From NCBI GenBank assembly GCA_937995735.1, contig CALKIZ010000008.1:1-33525 (forward strand): a stretch of DNA of 33,525 bases, read 5' to 3'. The stretch is from an uncultured Neomegalonema sp. (GTDB lineage: Bacteria > Pseudomonadota > Alphaproteobacteria > Rhodobacterales > Rhodobacteraceae). A program made the translations under genes and the position numbers. Positions 1 through 7,842 of the stretch are shown piece by piece. Numbering within the stretch: the stretch's first letter is position 1; every line of letters starts with the position of its first letter. A model generated the notes under the pieces. It did not search any database, was not told where the DNA came from, and was given only the letters and a program-made list of their open reading frames with translations.

Positions 1-59
1 CCTTTGAAGTCATCATTCGACTGGCGCTTCAGTTTCCCGGCAAGGGCATTCACAATCAT
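1..59 (-). CDS. N-terminal fragment of probable IS6-family transposase (cut by window edge)
   Basis: An open frame starts with ATG at the complement of 57-59 and runs off the left edge after 19 complete codons. The visible residues end in N-D-D-F-K(-G), which resembles the DFKGRHF block that opens many IS6-family (IS26-like) DDE transposases. An upstream sequence GGAGGAGAT-like (complement of about 64-75) can act as a ribosome binding site. A candidate terminal inverted repeat lies 70-80 bases upstream, the distance expected for IS6 elements. The call rests on few residues and on that repeat, so the family is likely but not certain. Confidence 0.5.
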   Translation of the reverse strand, partial: MIVNALAGKLKRQSNDDFK

Positions 60-126
60 AGCAGATCTCCTCCTCGGGAGAACCGGTTTCAAATGCCAAT
101 CATAACGTCCGATGAACAACACAATA

Positions 127-140
127 TTTGCCACAAGTCC
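127..140. repeat. Candidate terminal inverted repeat of the IS6-like element
   Basis: The bases TTTGCCACAAGTCC match the inward-facing IS26/IS6 end (TTTGCAACAGTGCC) at 10 of 14 positions, by eye. If correct, the element ends at base 140 and an 8-bp target duplication would begin with AGCATTGG at 141-148. The matching left end lies outside the window. Confidence 0.4.
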
Positions 141-325
141 AGCATTGGTTAATTCGTTTTTAAACGGTCCTGCACTGTATGGGGTTAGATACGGTCTTTG
201 CGCGGTAACAATTGCAAGCATTACGCGCATGACTTGTCCAGTCTCCAGGGTTTCATCTTGCGTGTCCCATCTAAAACCCTTTTGTTAAACGCGATGTGCA
301 TATATCTAATATTTTGACTAGATAA
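141..325. other. Gene-less stretch between IS end and Nudix regulator
   Basis: I see no coding frame on either strand here. The last 25 bases hold a dyad (303-324) next to the Nudix gene start. The rest has no feature I can support. Confidence 0.5.
303..324. promoter_or_regulatory. Candidate autoregulatory operator of the NrtR-like gene
   Basis: TATCTA (303-308) and TAGATA (319-324) form a perfect 6-bp inverted repeat with a 10-base AT-rich spacer, ending one base before the ATG at 326. Its position overlapping the expected transcription or translation start fits a repressor site. NrtR proteins typically bind palindromes near their own or neighbouring genes; that this dyad is such a site is inference. 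Confidence 0.3.
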
Positions 326-1030
326 ATGCAAAATTTAAATATCTTGATAGAGCAATTTTCTTACGGCATCACTGCTGGCATGAAGAATGAAAAACCGATT
401 GCGACTGTTGATATCGTCCTGATGACACTGCAAGATGATGCTTTGCGGGTTGCGCTTTATGAGAGAGAGAACGAACCGTTTTCTGGCGCTTTTGGCCTGC
501 CGGGGGGTTACGTTCACGTCAATGAAGACAATGACTTAGATGCGGCGGCACGGCGGGTGCTGCGCGAAAAAGCAATGCTGAAAGGGGTCTACCTCGAGCA
601 GCTTGGGACTTTTTCTGGCGTAAAACGCGACCCACGTGGCTGGTCTCTGTCTGGAGCCTATATCGCGTTACTTCCTGAAGACCGATTCGAAGATGTTCGT
701 TTGGCTTCGGTTGATCCGATGCCCCGTAAACTGCCTTTCGATCACAGTACTATTATCAAGGCGGCAATAGCGCGCGTGCGACAAAAGTCTGTTTATTCGA
801 CTTTGCCGACATTCTTAATGCCGAATGAGTTCACCATCGCGGAATTGCGCGATGTTTACCAAATCATTCTTCAGATCGAGAAAATCGACCTTGCAGGATT
901 TCGTAAGAAAATCCTTGATCTACGGGCGATTGAACCAGTTGACGGAAAAATGAGAACTGGTACGCACCGGCCTGCTCAACTTTACCGTAGGGCAGTCAAA
1001 GATATTGCTTTGTTTGACCGGACGATTTGA
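326..1030 (+). CDS. NrtR-like Nudix-domain transcriptional regulator
   Basis: A 234-residue protein with an N-terminal Nudix fold (about residues 23-150) and a C-terminal winged-helix region (about 160-225), the architecture of NrtR regulators that sense ADP-ribose and control NAD metabolism. The Nudix box begins normally (GGYVHVNE) but its second half reads RVLREKAMLKG, so the REUxEE glutamates needed for metal-dependent hydrolysis are largely lost; this points to ligand binding rather than catalysis. The C-terminal RTGTHRPAQLYR block is typical of the family. The first ATG at 326 is preferred; a second ATG at 380 has no ribosome binding site. It stands alone, convergent with pcm and just inside an IS element, so its target genes cannot be read from context. 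Confidence 0.8.
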   Translation: MQNLNILIEQFSYGITAGMKNEKPIATVDIVLMTLQDDALRVALYERENEPFSGAFGLPGGYVHVNEDNDLDAAARRVLREKAMLKGVYLEQLGTFSGVKRDPRGWSLSGAYIALLPEDRFEDVRLASVDPMPRKLPFDHSTIIKAAIARVRQKSVYSTLPTFLMPNEFTIAELRDVYQIILQIEKIDLAGFRKKILDLRAIEPVDGKMRTGTHRPAQLYRRAVKDIALFDRTI

Positions 1031-1032
1031 AT

Positions 1033-1056
1033 GGTGGAGCTTTATACCGCTCCACC
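1033..1056. terminator. Hairpin at convergent Nudix/pcm junction
   Basis: GGTGGAGC (1033-1040) and GCTCCACC (1049-1056) form a perfect 8-bp stem with an 8-base loop that contains the pcm stop codon (complement of 1042-1044). It lies two bases after the Nudix stop. It can serve both strands, but neither side has a clear U-tract, so it is a terminator candidate only by position. Confidence 0.45.
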
Positions 1057-1677
1057 CAATAACGGTACGAAGCGTACATCTGACATTTCGGTATAGGTAA
1101 ATCCGTCTTCGTCCCGCACGACTTTGATAAGCTGTTGAACGCCATCGCCTTCGCCGACCGGCAGAATCATAATGCCACCAACTTTTAGTTGGTCCAGTAA
1201 CGTGCGCGGGGGATCGGGTGCGGCGGCGGCGACCATGATGCGGTCGAACGGGGCTTGGTTGGGCAGGCCAAGCGAGCCATCGCCATGCTCTAATATCACA
1301 TTGGTAATGCGTAGTTTTTCTAATCGCCTCCGCGCGGGCGTAACCATCGGTTTATGGCGTTCGAGCGAATATACTCGCCGCGCTAGGCGCGCGAGAATTG
1401 CGGTCTGATAACCAGAACCGGCCCCGACTTCGAGGACTTTGCAGCGATTGTTGACCTCAAGAGCTTGCGTCATCACGGCGACAACAGAGGGTTGGCTGAT
1501 CGTTTGGGCGCAATCTATCGGTAGCGGGATATTTTCGTAAGCGCGAGGCTGAAGTGTTTCACCGACGAATAACTCGCGCGGTATTTCTTCCATAACATTC
1601 AGGACGTTGAGGTCGGTAACGCCTGCAGATCGTAATGCCAATGCAAAGCGCATTTTCTCTTCATCAGGTTCTTGCAT
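1042..1677 (-). CDS. pcm: Protein-L-isoaspartate O-methyltransferase
   Basis: This cytosolic SAM-dependent enzyme methylates L-isoaspartyl residues in aged proteins so that they can revert to aspartate. With the start chosen here the protein has 211 residues, a normal length. The SAM-binding loop VLEVGAGSGY is at about 81-90, and the family block SQPSVVAVMTQAL precedes it at about 61-73. An ATG at 1710 is possible, but the ATG at 1677 is preceded by GGAGG at good spacing (complement of about 1684-1688) and leaves only a 14-base overlap with surE. The surE-pcm pair is a classic stress-survival operon; the serS and nlpD genes that often flank it in proteobacteria are absent here. Confidence 0.92.
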   Translation of the reverse strand: MQEPDEEKMRFALALRSAGVTDLNVLNVMEEIPRELFVGETLQPRAYENIPLPIDCAQTISQPSVVAVMTQALEVNNRCKVLEVGAGSGYQTAILARLARRVYSLERHKPMVTPARRRLEKLRITNVILEHGDGSLGLPNQAPFDRIMVAAAAPDPPRTLLDQLKVGGIMILPVGEGDGVQQLIKVVRDEDGFTYTEMSDVRFVPLLGGAV

Positions 1678-2437
1678 CAAGTGCCTCCGCAAGAGGAGCA
1701 AGGGCGTCATGGGCGGTTAGATCGGGCCGTAGTGGTGTCACAGCAATACGTTTTTCAGCCATCGCCCAAAGATCTGTTCCGGTTGCGGGATTGGTCGCGT
1801 CTCGCCTGAACTTTAGCCAATGATAGGAGTGGCCTCGACCGTCTATTCGATCATCAGTGTACACTTCATGCAGTGTGCGATCTCCCTGCCGGACGCTGGC
1901 AAGACTCGTTACCTCTGCCGCAGGGCAGGGCGGGAAATTGACATTCAACACTGTCGTCTTGTCGATGTCTAAAGCAATCAGTGTCTTCAATGTTGTAGCG
2001 CAATGAGTCCGTGCCGCATCCCATATATCGACTTCTTTCTCTTGCCCAAGCCGCTGGTACGCTTGAGAAAAAGCGATAGAGCGAACACCCGAAGTCGCGG
2101 CTTGCATCGCCGCCCCAACCGTGCCGGAATACAGCATGTCATTCGCGATATTGAAGCCTTGGTTGACGCCAGAAACGACCAAATCTGGCGGAGAGTCCAT
2201 GATGGCAGACAGTGCCATCGCTACGCAATCGGCGGGTGTACCATTGACTGCAAACCGCCGTTCATCAAGGCGCGCAAAGCGCAGAGGTTCGGTTAAAGTC
2301 ACCGCATGGGATCGTCCGCTTTGTTCTGTAGCGGGTGCAACGATCCACACATCAGCATCGAGGGACCGTGCGGCTTCTGTCAGGATTTCAAGTCCCGGCG
2401 CGTCAATACCATCATCATTCGTGACTAAAATTCGCAT
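1664..2437 (-). CDS. surE: 5'-nucleotidase / stationary-phase survival protein SurE
   Basis: SurE removes phosphate from nucleoside 5'-monophosphates (and 3'-monophosphates) in a metal-dependent reaction. The 257-residue product begins with the diagnostic MRILVTNDDGIDAPG; D8, D9, S40 and N92 are the expected metal ligands, and YSGTVGAA at about 103-110 is the conserved phosphate-site loop. The length is normal for the family. Its 3' end overlaps pcm, so the two are co-transcribed. A 6-bp inverted repeat (GAACCC 2443-2448 / GGGTTC 2461-2466) lies directly upstream of the start and may shape the leader. Confidence 0.95.
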   Translation of the reverse strand: MRILVTNDDGIDAPGLEILTEAARSLDADVWIVAPATEQSGRSHAVTLTEPLRFARLDERRFAVNGTPADCVAMALSAIMDSPPDLVVSGVNQGFNIANDMLYSGTVGAAMQAATSGVRSIAFSQAYQRLGQEKEVDIWDAARTHCATTLKTLIALDIDKTTVLNVNFPPCPAAEVTSLASVRQGDRTLHEVYTDDRIDGRGHSYHWLKFRRDATNPATGTDLWAMAEKRIAVTPLRPDLTAHDALAPLAEALDART

Positions 2438-2494
2438 CCGGTGAACCCTATTGTTTTGATGGGTTCTAGTGTGTGCAGGGCGGGGCGTAAAGGC

Positions 2495-3199
2495 TTACGC
2501 GGCGAGCTGACGCAGCTTTGCGACCGGTGTGCGTAATGCTTTTTCTCCAGTTAGAATAGCGTCAGCTTCCGTGCCGAACAGAGGGTGGAAAACAGGATCG
2601 AAAATGTCCAATCCACCCGTGTAAGTGCCAAAAGCTGGCAAGATCATACGGTCATTGTCGAGCAAAAAGCATTTTCGGGTGATCCGCCGCCCTCGCACAA
2701 AGAAATTGGCTTTTGGATGATAATGGCCTGAAATCTCGTTAGTTTCGTGCGGGTCAGCAATATGGCGCAGAGTCAGCGCGCCGATTACCAATGTCTCAAC
2801 ACTCTCACCGGGCAACTCGTTCGGGGTAGGGTCGTGGTTTCCTGTGATCCAGACGAACCGCCGCCCTTCGGCTAGTGCGGAGATACGCGCTTTGTCTGAC
2901 TCGGCAAGCGCCGCTGCACAATGGTCGTCGTCGAAGCTGTCCCCCAAAGTCACGATCATTTGTGGTTTCAGCTCTGATACTTCGGTTTCAAGACGCAGGA
3001 GCGTTGCCTCATTATCATAGGGAGGCCATAGGCCGCCGCCGCGCCGCGCATTTCGTTCGGCTTTCCCGAGATGTAAATCTGAAACAATCAGCATTTTAGA
3101 CTCTGGTATCCAGAGCGCACCGGATGCGCGCGCCAGCAGGTGCGTGCTTGCAAGTTCAAAAAGGCAACCAGCAGCGCTATCTGTCGATGGATCATCCAT
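2495..3199 (-). CDS. pdeM: Ligase-associated metallophosphoesterase PdeM
   Basis: A 234-residue calcineurin-like phosphoesterase of the PdeM family, found next to Lhr-type helicases and ATP-dependent ligases in DNA repair islands. The metal-binding blocks are all present and in order: SDLHLGKAE (40-48), GDSFDD (86-91), GNHD (120-123) and GHYHPK (158-163). It lies 57 bases downstream of lhr on the same strand and is probably in its operon. The two-metal site suggests phosphodiesterase or nuclease activity; the physiological substrate is not settled. Confidence 0.85.
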   Translation of the reverse strand: MDDPSTDSAAGCLFELASTHLLARASGALWIPESKMLIVSDLHLGKAERNARRGGGLWPPYDNEATLLRLETEVSELKPQMIVTLGDSFDDDHCAAALAESDKARISALAEGRRFVWITGNHDPTPNELPGESVETLVIGALTLRHIADPHETNEISGHYHPKANFFVRGRRITRKCFLLDNDRMILPAFGTYTGGLDIFDPVFHPLFGTEADAILTGEKALRTPVAKLRQLAA

Positions 3200-3256
3200 A
3201 AAATAAGAATACGCTGCGGCGAACGAAAAAGGAATACGATTTAAAACCTCAGCGGA

Positions 3257-5677
3257 TCAATCTGCCAATGCCTCCAGCATATCTTCGACGCCGAGGGTTT
3301 CCATCAGAAGTCGCTCGTCTGCCGATCCTTCAACCCGTTCACGCCCGATTTCTAACATAAGCGGAGCCGCGAGAGGGGAAACGCGGTCCAATGCGATGTG
3401 ATCTGTACGTCCGCGCGTGCGGTCGATGAGGTCTTCAATTCTGTCAAAGTCTACAAGTCCGCGCATTGCCTCGCGGCGAGTAATGTCGAGCATTAGATGA
3501 TCGGGGTCGTATTTTACCAAAGTGTCATACAAAACATCTGAGGAAACCGTTGCTTGTCGTCCTGATTTTTGCATTCCCGGAAAACGGCGTTCAATCAGTC
3601 CGGCAATGATTGCGGAGGTCCGAAAGGTGCGTTTCATGAGTGAACTGTCCAGCATCCATTTCTCGACACCTTCGCGCAGGCCGTCCGGTTCCATCATCGC
3701 GGCTGGATTATTTACCGGATCAAGCCCCCAAATCATTAACGCATAATCATTCGCGACAAACCCGAGCGGCGCGAGTCCGGCCTCTTCCATACGCTTTGTG
3801 ACAATCAATCCAAGGGTTTGGTGTGCGTTGCGCCCTGCGAAGCTCCAAAAGATTGTGTGATGACGACCCCCGCGCGGAAATGTCTCGATTAGCAAACGGT
3901 CCCGGCGGGGTAGTTTTGAAAAATGCGCTTGAAGGCGCAGCCAGTCTGCTGTGTGCTCCGGCAAGTTCTCCCAGTGTTCGGGATCACTAAGGATCGAGAT
4001 CACACGATCTGCCAATGCCGTTGATATTGGCATTCGCGATCCGGCGAACACAGGGACTTTGGGGTCACGTCCGCCGCCCCGCGCCACTTGCACGGTCATC
4101 TCCCGAATATTCTGATACTGCACAACCTCGCCGCCAATCATAAAACTGTCACCGGGGCGCAGAGTAGCGGCGAAAGCCTCCTCGACTTCTCCGAGTTTAA
4201 ATCCGCCCCCGCGACGTCCGCCAATCTTGACACCCAATGTTTCGGCTTCCACGATTGTGCCGACATTCATGCGGATGCGCCTCGCGCTGCGCGGATCGCG
4301 TAACTGCCACTTTCCGTCTCTGTGCATGAGGCGTTGCCAGCGATCATAGGCGCGTAAGGCATATCCGCCGGTCGCGCAAAATTCGAGACAACGGTTAAAG
4401 TCTTCCCGTGTGAGGTCGCAATAAGCTCCGGCGTCTCGAATTTCTTGATAAAGATCATCCGCATTGAATGGACCGGCACAGGCCATGAGAAGAATATGCT
4501 GGCAAAGCACGTCTAGCCCTCCTGCGGGCAGAGGTATGCCATCAATCTCTCCAGCTCTTACGGCTTCAACGGCGGCACGGCATTCGATGAGGTCGAACCG
4601 GTTGGCGGGTACTAATAATGCACGGCTGGGTTCATCAAGCCGGTGATTGGCACGGCCAATGCGTTGCACCAGTCGCGCGACGCCTTTTGGTGCGCCGACT
4701 TGGACGACAAGATCAACCGCAGCCCAGTCGATTCCCATGTCCAGCGAAGATGTTGAGACGACCCCGCGTAAATTGCCTTCGGCCATTGCGGCCTCGACTT
4801 TTCTCCTCGTTTCCTTTGCCAGTGATCCGTGATGCAAACCGATTGGCAGGTCATCATCATTCACAGCCCAAAGTGCCTGAAAGAAAAGTTCCGATTGTGC
4901 GCGGGTATTGATGAAGATAATCGCCGTCTGTGTTTCTTTGATTGCGTTCATCACTGACGGCGCAGCATAACGCGCGTTCATACTCGACCAAGGCGGAGGA
5001 CGCTCTGTCTCAAGAATGGAAATATCAGGATCGGGACCGGCGGCGGCTTTCACCACGCGCCCGCCTTTCGGATCAAGCCATTGTGCGAGTTCATTGGGGT
5101 CGCGCACCGTAGCGCTTAAGCCGATACGTCTATGCGCTGGGGCGAGTCGCCGTATCCGCGCGAGACAGAGTGCGAGTTGATCTCCGCGCTTGGTTCCGGC
5201 CAAAGCATGAGCCTCATCGACAATGATCGTGCGTAGGTTTGCGAAGATGCTTTCCGTCCGGGCATCGGCCAGTAACAGGACGAGGCTTTCCGGGGTCGTC
5301 AGCAGAATATGCGGTGGATTGCGGCGTTGGTTTGCCTTTTGCGATTGCTTGGTGTCGCCTGTGCGACCTTCAACGCGGATGTTCAGCTCCATCTCTGCGA
5401 TGGGCGCTTGCAAATTGCGCTTGATGTCTGCGGCCAATGCTTTCAGTGGTGAAATATAGAGCGTATGCAAACCATCCGGCGCATCCGCAGCCAGCTCTAC
5501 GAGGGATGGCAGGAAACCGGCGAGGGTTTTGCCGCCTCCGGTCGGTGCGATCAGTAGTTGGCTTTCTGCTAAGGTCGCGCCTTGTAGTAAGTCATATTGG
5601 TGCGCATGAGGCGTCCAGCCTTTAGCGGAAAACCAATCTGTAAAGAGTTTTGGGAGCGCATTGACCATCACGCTCAC
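3257..5677 (-). CDS. Ligase-associated DEAD/DEAH helicase (Lhr family)
   Basis: An 806-residue superfamily 2 helicase of the Lhr-core type. Motif I APTGGGKT is at about 45-52 and motif II DEAH at about 154-157. SLDMGIDW and VQRIGRANHR (motifs V and VI) follow in the second RecA domain, with the winged-helix and Lhr-specific C-terminal region after that. Relatives translocate 3'-5' on single-stranded DNA and unwind duplexes or RNA:DNA hybrids. The first possible start is GTG at 5677; an ATG three codons in (5668) is about as likely, and neither has a strong ribosome binding site. It is divergent from the MBL exonuclease, 53 bases away, and followed by pdeM. Confidence 0.9.
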   Translation of the reverse strand: MSVMVNALPKLFTDWFSAKGWTPHAHQYDLLQGATLAESQLLIAPTGGGKTLAGFLPSLVELAADAPDGLHTLYISPLKALAADIKRNLQAPIAEMELNIRVEGRTGDTKQSQKANQRRNPPHILLTTPESLVLLLADARTESIFANLRTIIVDEAHALAGTKRGDQLALCLARIRRLAPAHRRIGLSATVRDPNELAQWLDPKGGRVVKAAAGPDPDISILETERPPPWSSMNARYAAPSVMNAIKETQTAIIFINTRAQSELFFQALWAVNDDDLPIGLHHGSLAKETRRKVEAAMAEGNLRGVVSTSSLDMGIDWAAVDLVVQVGAPKGVARLVQRIGRANHRLDEPSRALLVPANRFDLIECRAAVEAVRAGEIDGIPLPAGGLDVLCQHILLMACAGPFNADDLYQEIRDAGAYCDLTREDFNRCLEFCATGGYALRAYDRWQRLMHRDGKWQLRDPRSARRIRMNVGTIVEAETLGVKIGGRRGGGFKLGEVEEAFAATLRPGDSFMIGGEVVQYQNIREMTVQVARGGGRDPKVPVFAGSRMPISTALADRVISILSDPEHWENLPEHTADWLRLQAHFSKLPRRDRLLIETFPRGGRHHTIFWSFAGRNAHQTLGLIVTKRMEEAGLAPLGFVANDYALMIWGLDPVNNPAAMMEPDGLREGVEKWMLDSSLMKRTFRTSAIIAGLIERRFPGMQKSGRQATVSSDVLYDTLVKYDPDHLMLDITRREAMRGLVDFDRIEDLIDRTRGRTDHIALDRVSPLAAPLMLEIGRERVEGSADERLLMETLGVEDMLEALAD

Positions 5678-5730
5678 ATAGCCCGCAGTAAACCCATCGC
5701 CAACCGGCCTTTATGCGCTAGCTTTGCAAC

Positions 5731-6747
5731 ATGCGAGCAACTGACCTTCTTCGTGTTACCCCTCAGGGACTTTATTGTCCTCAAGGGGATTTTCATATCG
5801 ACCCGCAGCGCCCTGTTGCGCGGGCAGTTGTAACGCATGGTCATGCTGATCACTGTCGTCCGGGGCAGAAAGCGTTGCTCGCGACTCCGAACACAATCGC
5901 CATTGCTCAGACCCGTTATGGTGAAGGCGCTTTCGATACAGTTGATCCGTTACCATTCGGAGAGGTACGAAAAATCGGCGATGTTGAGGTGACACTTTTC
6001 CCGGCGGGTCATGTACTGGGTTCAGCGCAAGTGCTGATCGACTACAAAGGCGCTCGGGCGGTTGTTTCAGGAGATTACAAACGTCGCAGCGATCCGAGCT
6101 GTGAGGGTTTTGAGGTTGTTCCCTGCAATTTGTTTGTCACGGAAGCAACGTTCGGATTGCCGGTCTTTCGCCATCCTGATGCTGGAGATGAAATTCGCAA
6201 GCTGCTCAAATCGGTTGAGACGTTTCCACAATCAACGCATGTGATTGGAACCTATGCTCTTGGGAAAGCACAGCGATTGATTGTCGAAATTCGCGCAGCG
6301 GGATGGGATGCGCCGATTTATATCCATGGTGCTTTGCGTAAGCTGTGTGATCTTTACGAGAGCCTTGGTGTGCCTCTTGGTCCGTTAGAGGATGCAACGA
6401 TCAAAGGTGATCCAACGAAGGGAGAGCGGTTTCGTGGTCAGATCGTTCTCGCACCGCCTTCGGCGATTGCGGATCGTTGGGCGCGGCGGTTACCTGATAC
6501 AAAAGTTGGTATGGCATCAGGGTGGATGCGGGTGCGCCAACGCGCAAAACAGCGCGGCATTGAAGTGCCGCTTGTTATCTCCGATCATGCGGATTGGGAC
6601 GAACTGTGCATGACGATCCGCGATACCGGAGCGGAAGATATCTGGGTCACCCATGGCAGTGAAGAAGGTTTGTGCTATTGGTGCGGGACGCAGGGCATCC
6701 GCGCCCAACCTTTGTCGATAGCAGGACTGGGCGAGGAAGAAGACTAA
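5731..6747 (+). CDS. Ligase-associated MBL-fold DNA exonuclease
   Basis: A 338-residue metallo-beta-lactamase/beta-CASP protein of the SNM1/CPSF-like group annotated as ligase-associated DNA exonuclease or 'mRNA 3'-end processing factor'. The metal-binding HGHADH is at 36-41, the VLGSAQV block follows the HVLGSA histidine at about 94-100, and the beta-CASP part holds ISDHADW near 283-289. It reads away from lhr and shares a promoter region with it. In many alphaproteobacteria an ATP-dependent DNA ligase gene follows directly; here the next gene (6751-7734) is an unrelated convergent hydrolase, so the set is incomplete at this locus. Confidence 0.88.
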   Translation: MRATDLLRVTPQGLYCPQGDFHIDPQRPVARAVVTHGHADHCRPGQKALLATPNTIAIAQTRYGEGAFDTVDPLPFGEVRKIGDVEVTLFPAGHVLGSAQVLIDYKGARAVVSGDYKRRSDPSCEGFEVVPCNLFVTEATFGLPVFRHPDAGDEIRKLLKSVETFPQSTHVIGTYALGKAQRLIVEIRAAGWDAPIYIHGALRKLCDLYESLGVPLGPLEDATIKGDPTKGERFRGQIVLAPPSAIADRWARRLPDTKVGMASGWMRVRQRAKQRGIEVPLVISDHADWDELCMTIRDTGAEDIWVTHGSEEGLCYWCGTQGIRAQPLSIAGLGEEED

Positions 6748-6760
6748 CCGTTACTCGGTT
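6746..6760. terminator. Small hairpin at convergent exonuclease/hydrolase junction
   Basis: AACCG (6746-6750) and CGGTT (6756-6760) pair perfectly around a five-base loop that contains the stop codon of the minus-strand hydrolase (complement of 6751-6753). The plus-strand stop overlaps the left arm. The stem is short and there is no strong U-tract, so this is weak evidence for termination. Confidence 0.25.
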
Positions 6761-7734
6761 TGTGCGTGATGGCCGAAATACATAAACTCACGGTCCATCT
6801 TGGAGACATCGGCTGAAGCCAGTTTCATCGATGGTCCGTCGAGCATTTTAAAGCTCTTTTGATCTTTGACCCAATCATCCGCGCTTTGCAGTGTTGAAAG
6901 CGTGTATGTCGTCGTCTCGCTGAGGTAATGCGTCGGGATAATGACTTTTGGTTTCAAGCGTTCAATGATGGTGTTGGCCATGCTGTACGCTAGGATATGT
7001 TCTGAGCCATCGACCGGTAGTGTCAGCACATCGACACGTCCAATAGCATCCCAGAAACCTTCTGCAGGGTTATGACGGTTATCGCCCCAGATCAGAGTGC
7101 GTATGCCGCCGGTTTCAACCAGATACACAACCATATCCATGTGCCCAACATTATCGGGTGGGCAGGCGTTTACGCCAAACTCGGCCAATGCATTGGTCCA
7201 GTTATACCAACCGGGTGCGATGCAAGCATGTTTGTCAGCGTAACCGGTGATTTTGATATCAGCGAATTCAAAGTTGCCGACCATGCGGTCCAAAACCATT
7301 GTTGAGATTGGACGATCAATGGCATCATGGTCGAAATGTGTATGCGTAGACATTGTGATGTCAACCGGCGTTTCAGGGAATTTGTTTTTAAACCAAAGCC
7401 CCCATGCGCCCGAAGGATCATCGCGCCATGGATCGAATAGAATTGTCGCTCCGGCGGGAGAAGTGATTTTGATCGCGCAATGTCCGTAGAAATCTATGCC
7501 GACTTCACCGTCCGGATATTTTCCGGCTTCCTGCAATTCGATGACATGGTTATTGTTGCCGGGCTGCGTCCAATCGGTAGATTGCGCTTGGACCGGCTTG
7601 CTGTTCACTAGGGATGCAGCGGCTCCGACACCTGCGGCTCCAGCCGCCATGAACAACGAGCGGCGCGACAAACCTTGCGCGATATCGTCGTTTTTACCAT
7701 TGATCAGTGTGGGTTTTAGGTCTTCTCTCTTCAT
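6751..7734 (-). CDS. Tat-exported metallo-beta-lactamase-fold hydrolase (UlaG-like)
   Basis: A 327-residue protein with a twin-arginine signal: SRRSLFM at 23-29, then an Ala/Gly-rich hydrophobic stretch and a likely cleavage site near VQA (48-50). The mature part carries the MBL motif HTHFDHD at about 131-137 and later H residues (IPTHY) typical of the UlaG/L-ascorbate-6-phosphate-lactonase-like branch. Tat export implies that it folds and binds metal in the cytoplasm before transport to the periplasm. The substrate is unknown. It is divergent from the iron alcohol dehydrogenase and convergent with the exonuclease gene. Confidence 0.8.
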   Translation of the reverse strand: MKREDLKPTLINGKNDDIAQGLSRRSLFMAAGAAGVGAAASLVNSKPVQAQSTDWTQPGNNNHVIELQEAGKYPDGEVGIDFYGHCAIKITSPAGATILFDPWRDDPSGAWGLWFKNKFPETPVDITMSTHTHFDHDAIDRPISTMVLDRMVGNFEFADIKITGYADKHACIAPGWYNWTNALAEFGVNACPPDNVGHMDMVVYLVETGGIRTLIWGDNRHNPAEGFWDAIGRVDVLTLPVDGSEHILAYSMANTIIERLKPKVIIPTHYLSETTTYTLSTLQSADDWVKDQKSFKMLDGPSMKLASADVSKMDREFMYFGHHAQTE

Positions 7735-7842
7735 AGATTATCCTTCCCAGCTTAGCAGTTTATAATTGCGCCGATTGATTACGATCAAAAGACACACGCT
7801 ATGGTGAAGAATGCGCAGCGATATGCAAGAAAAGAGAGCGCG

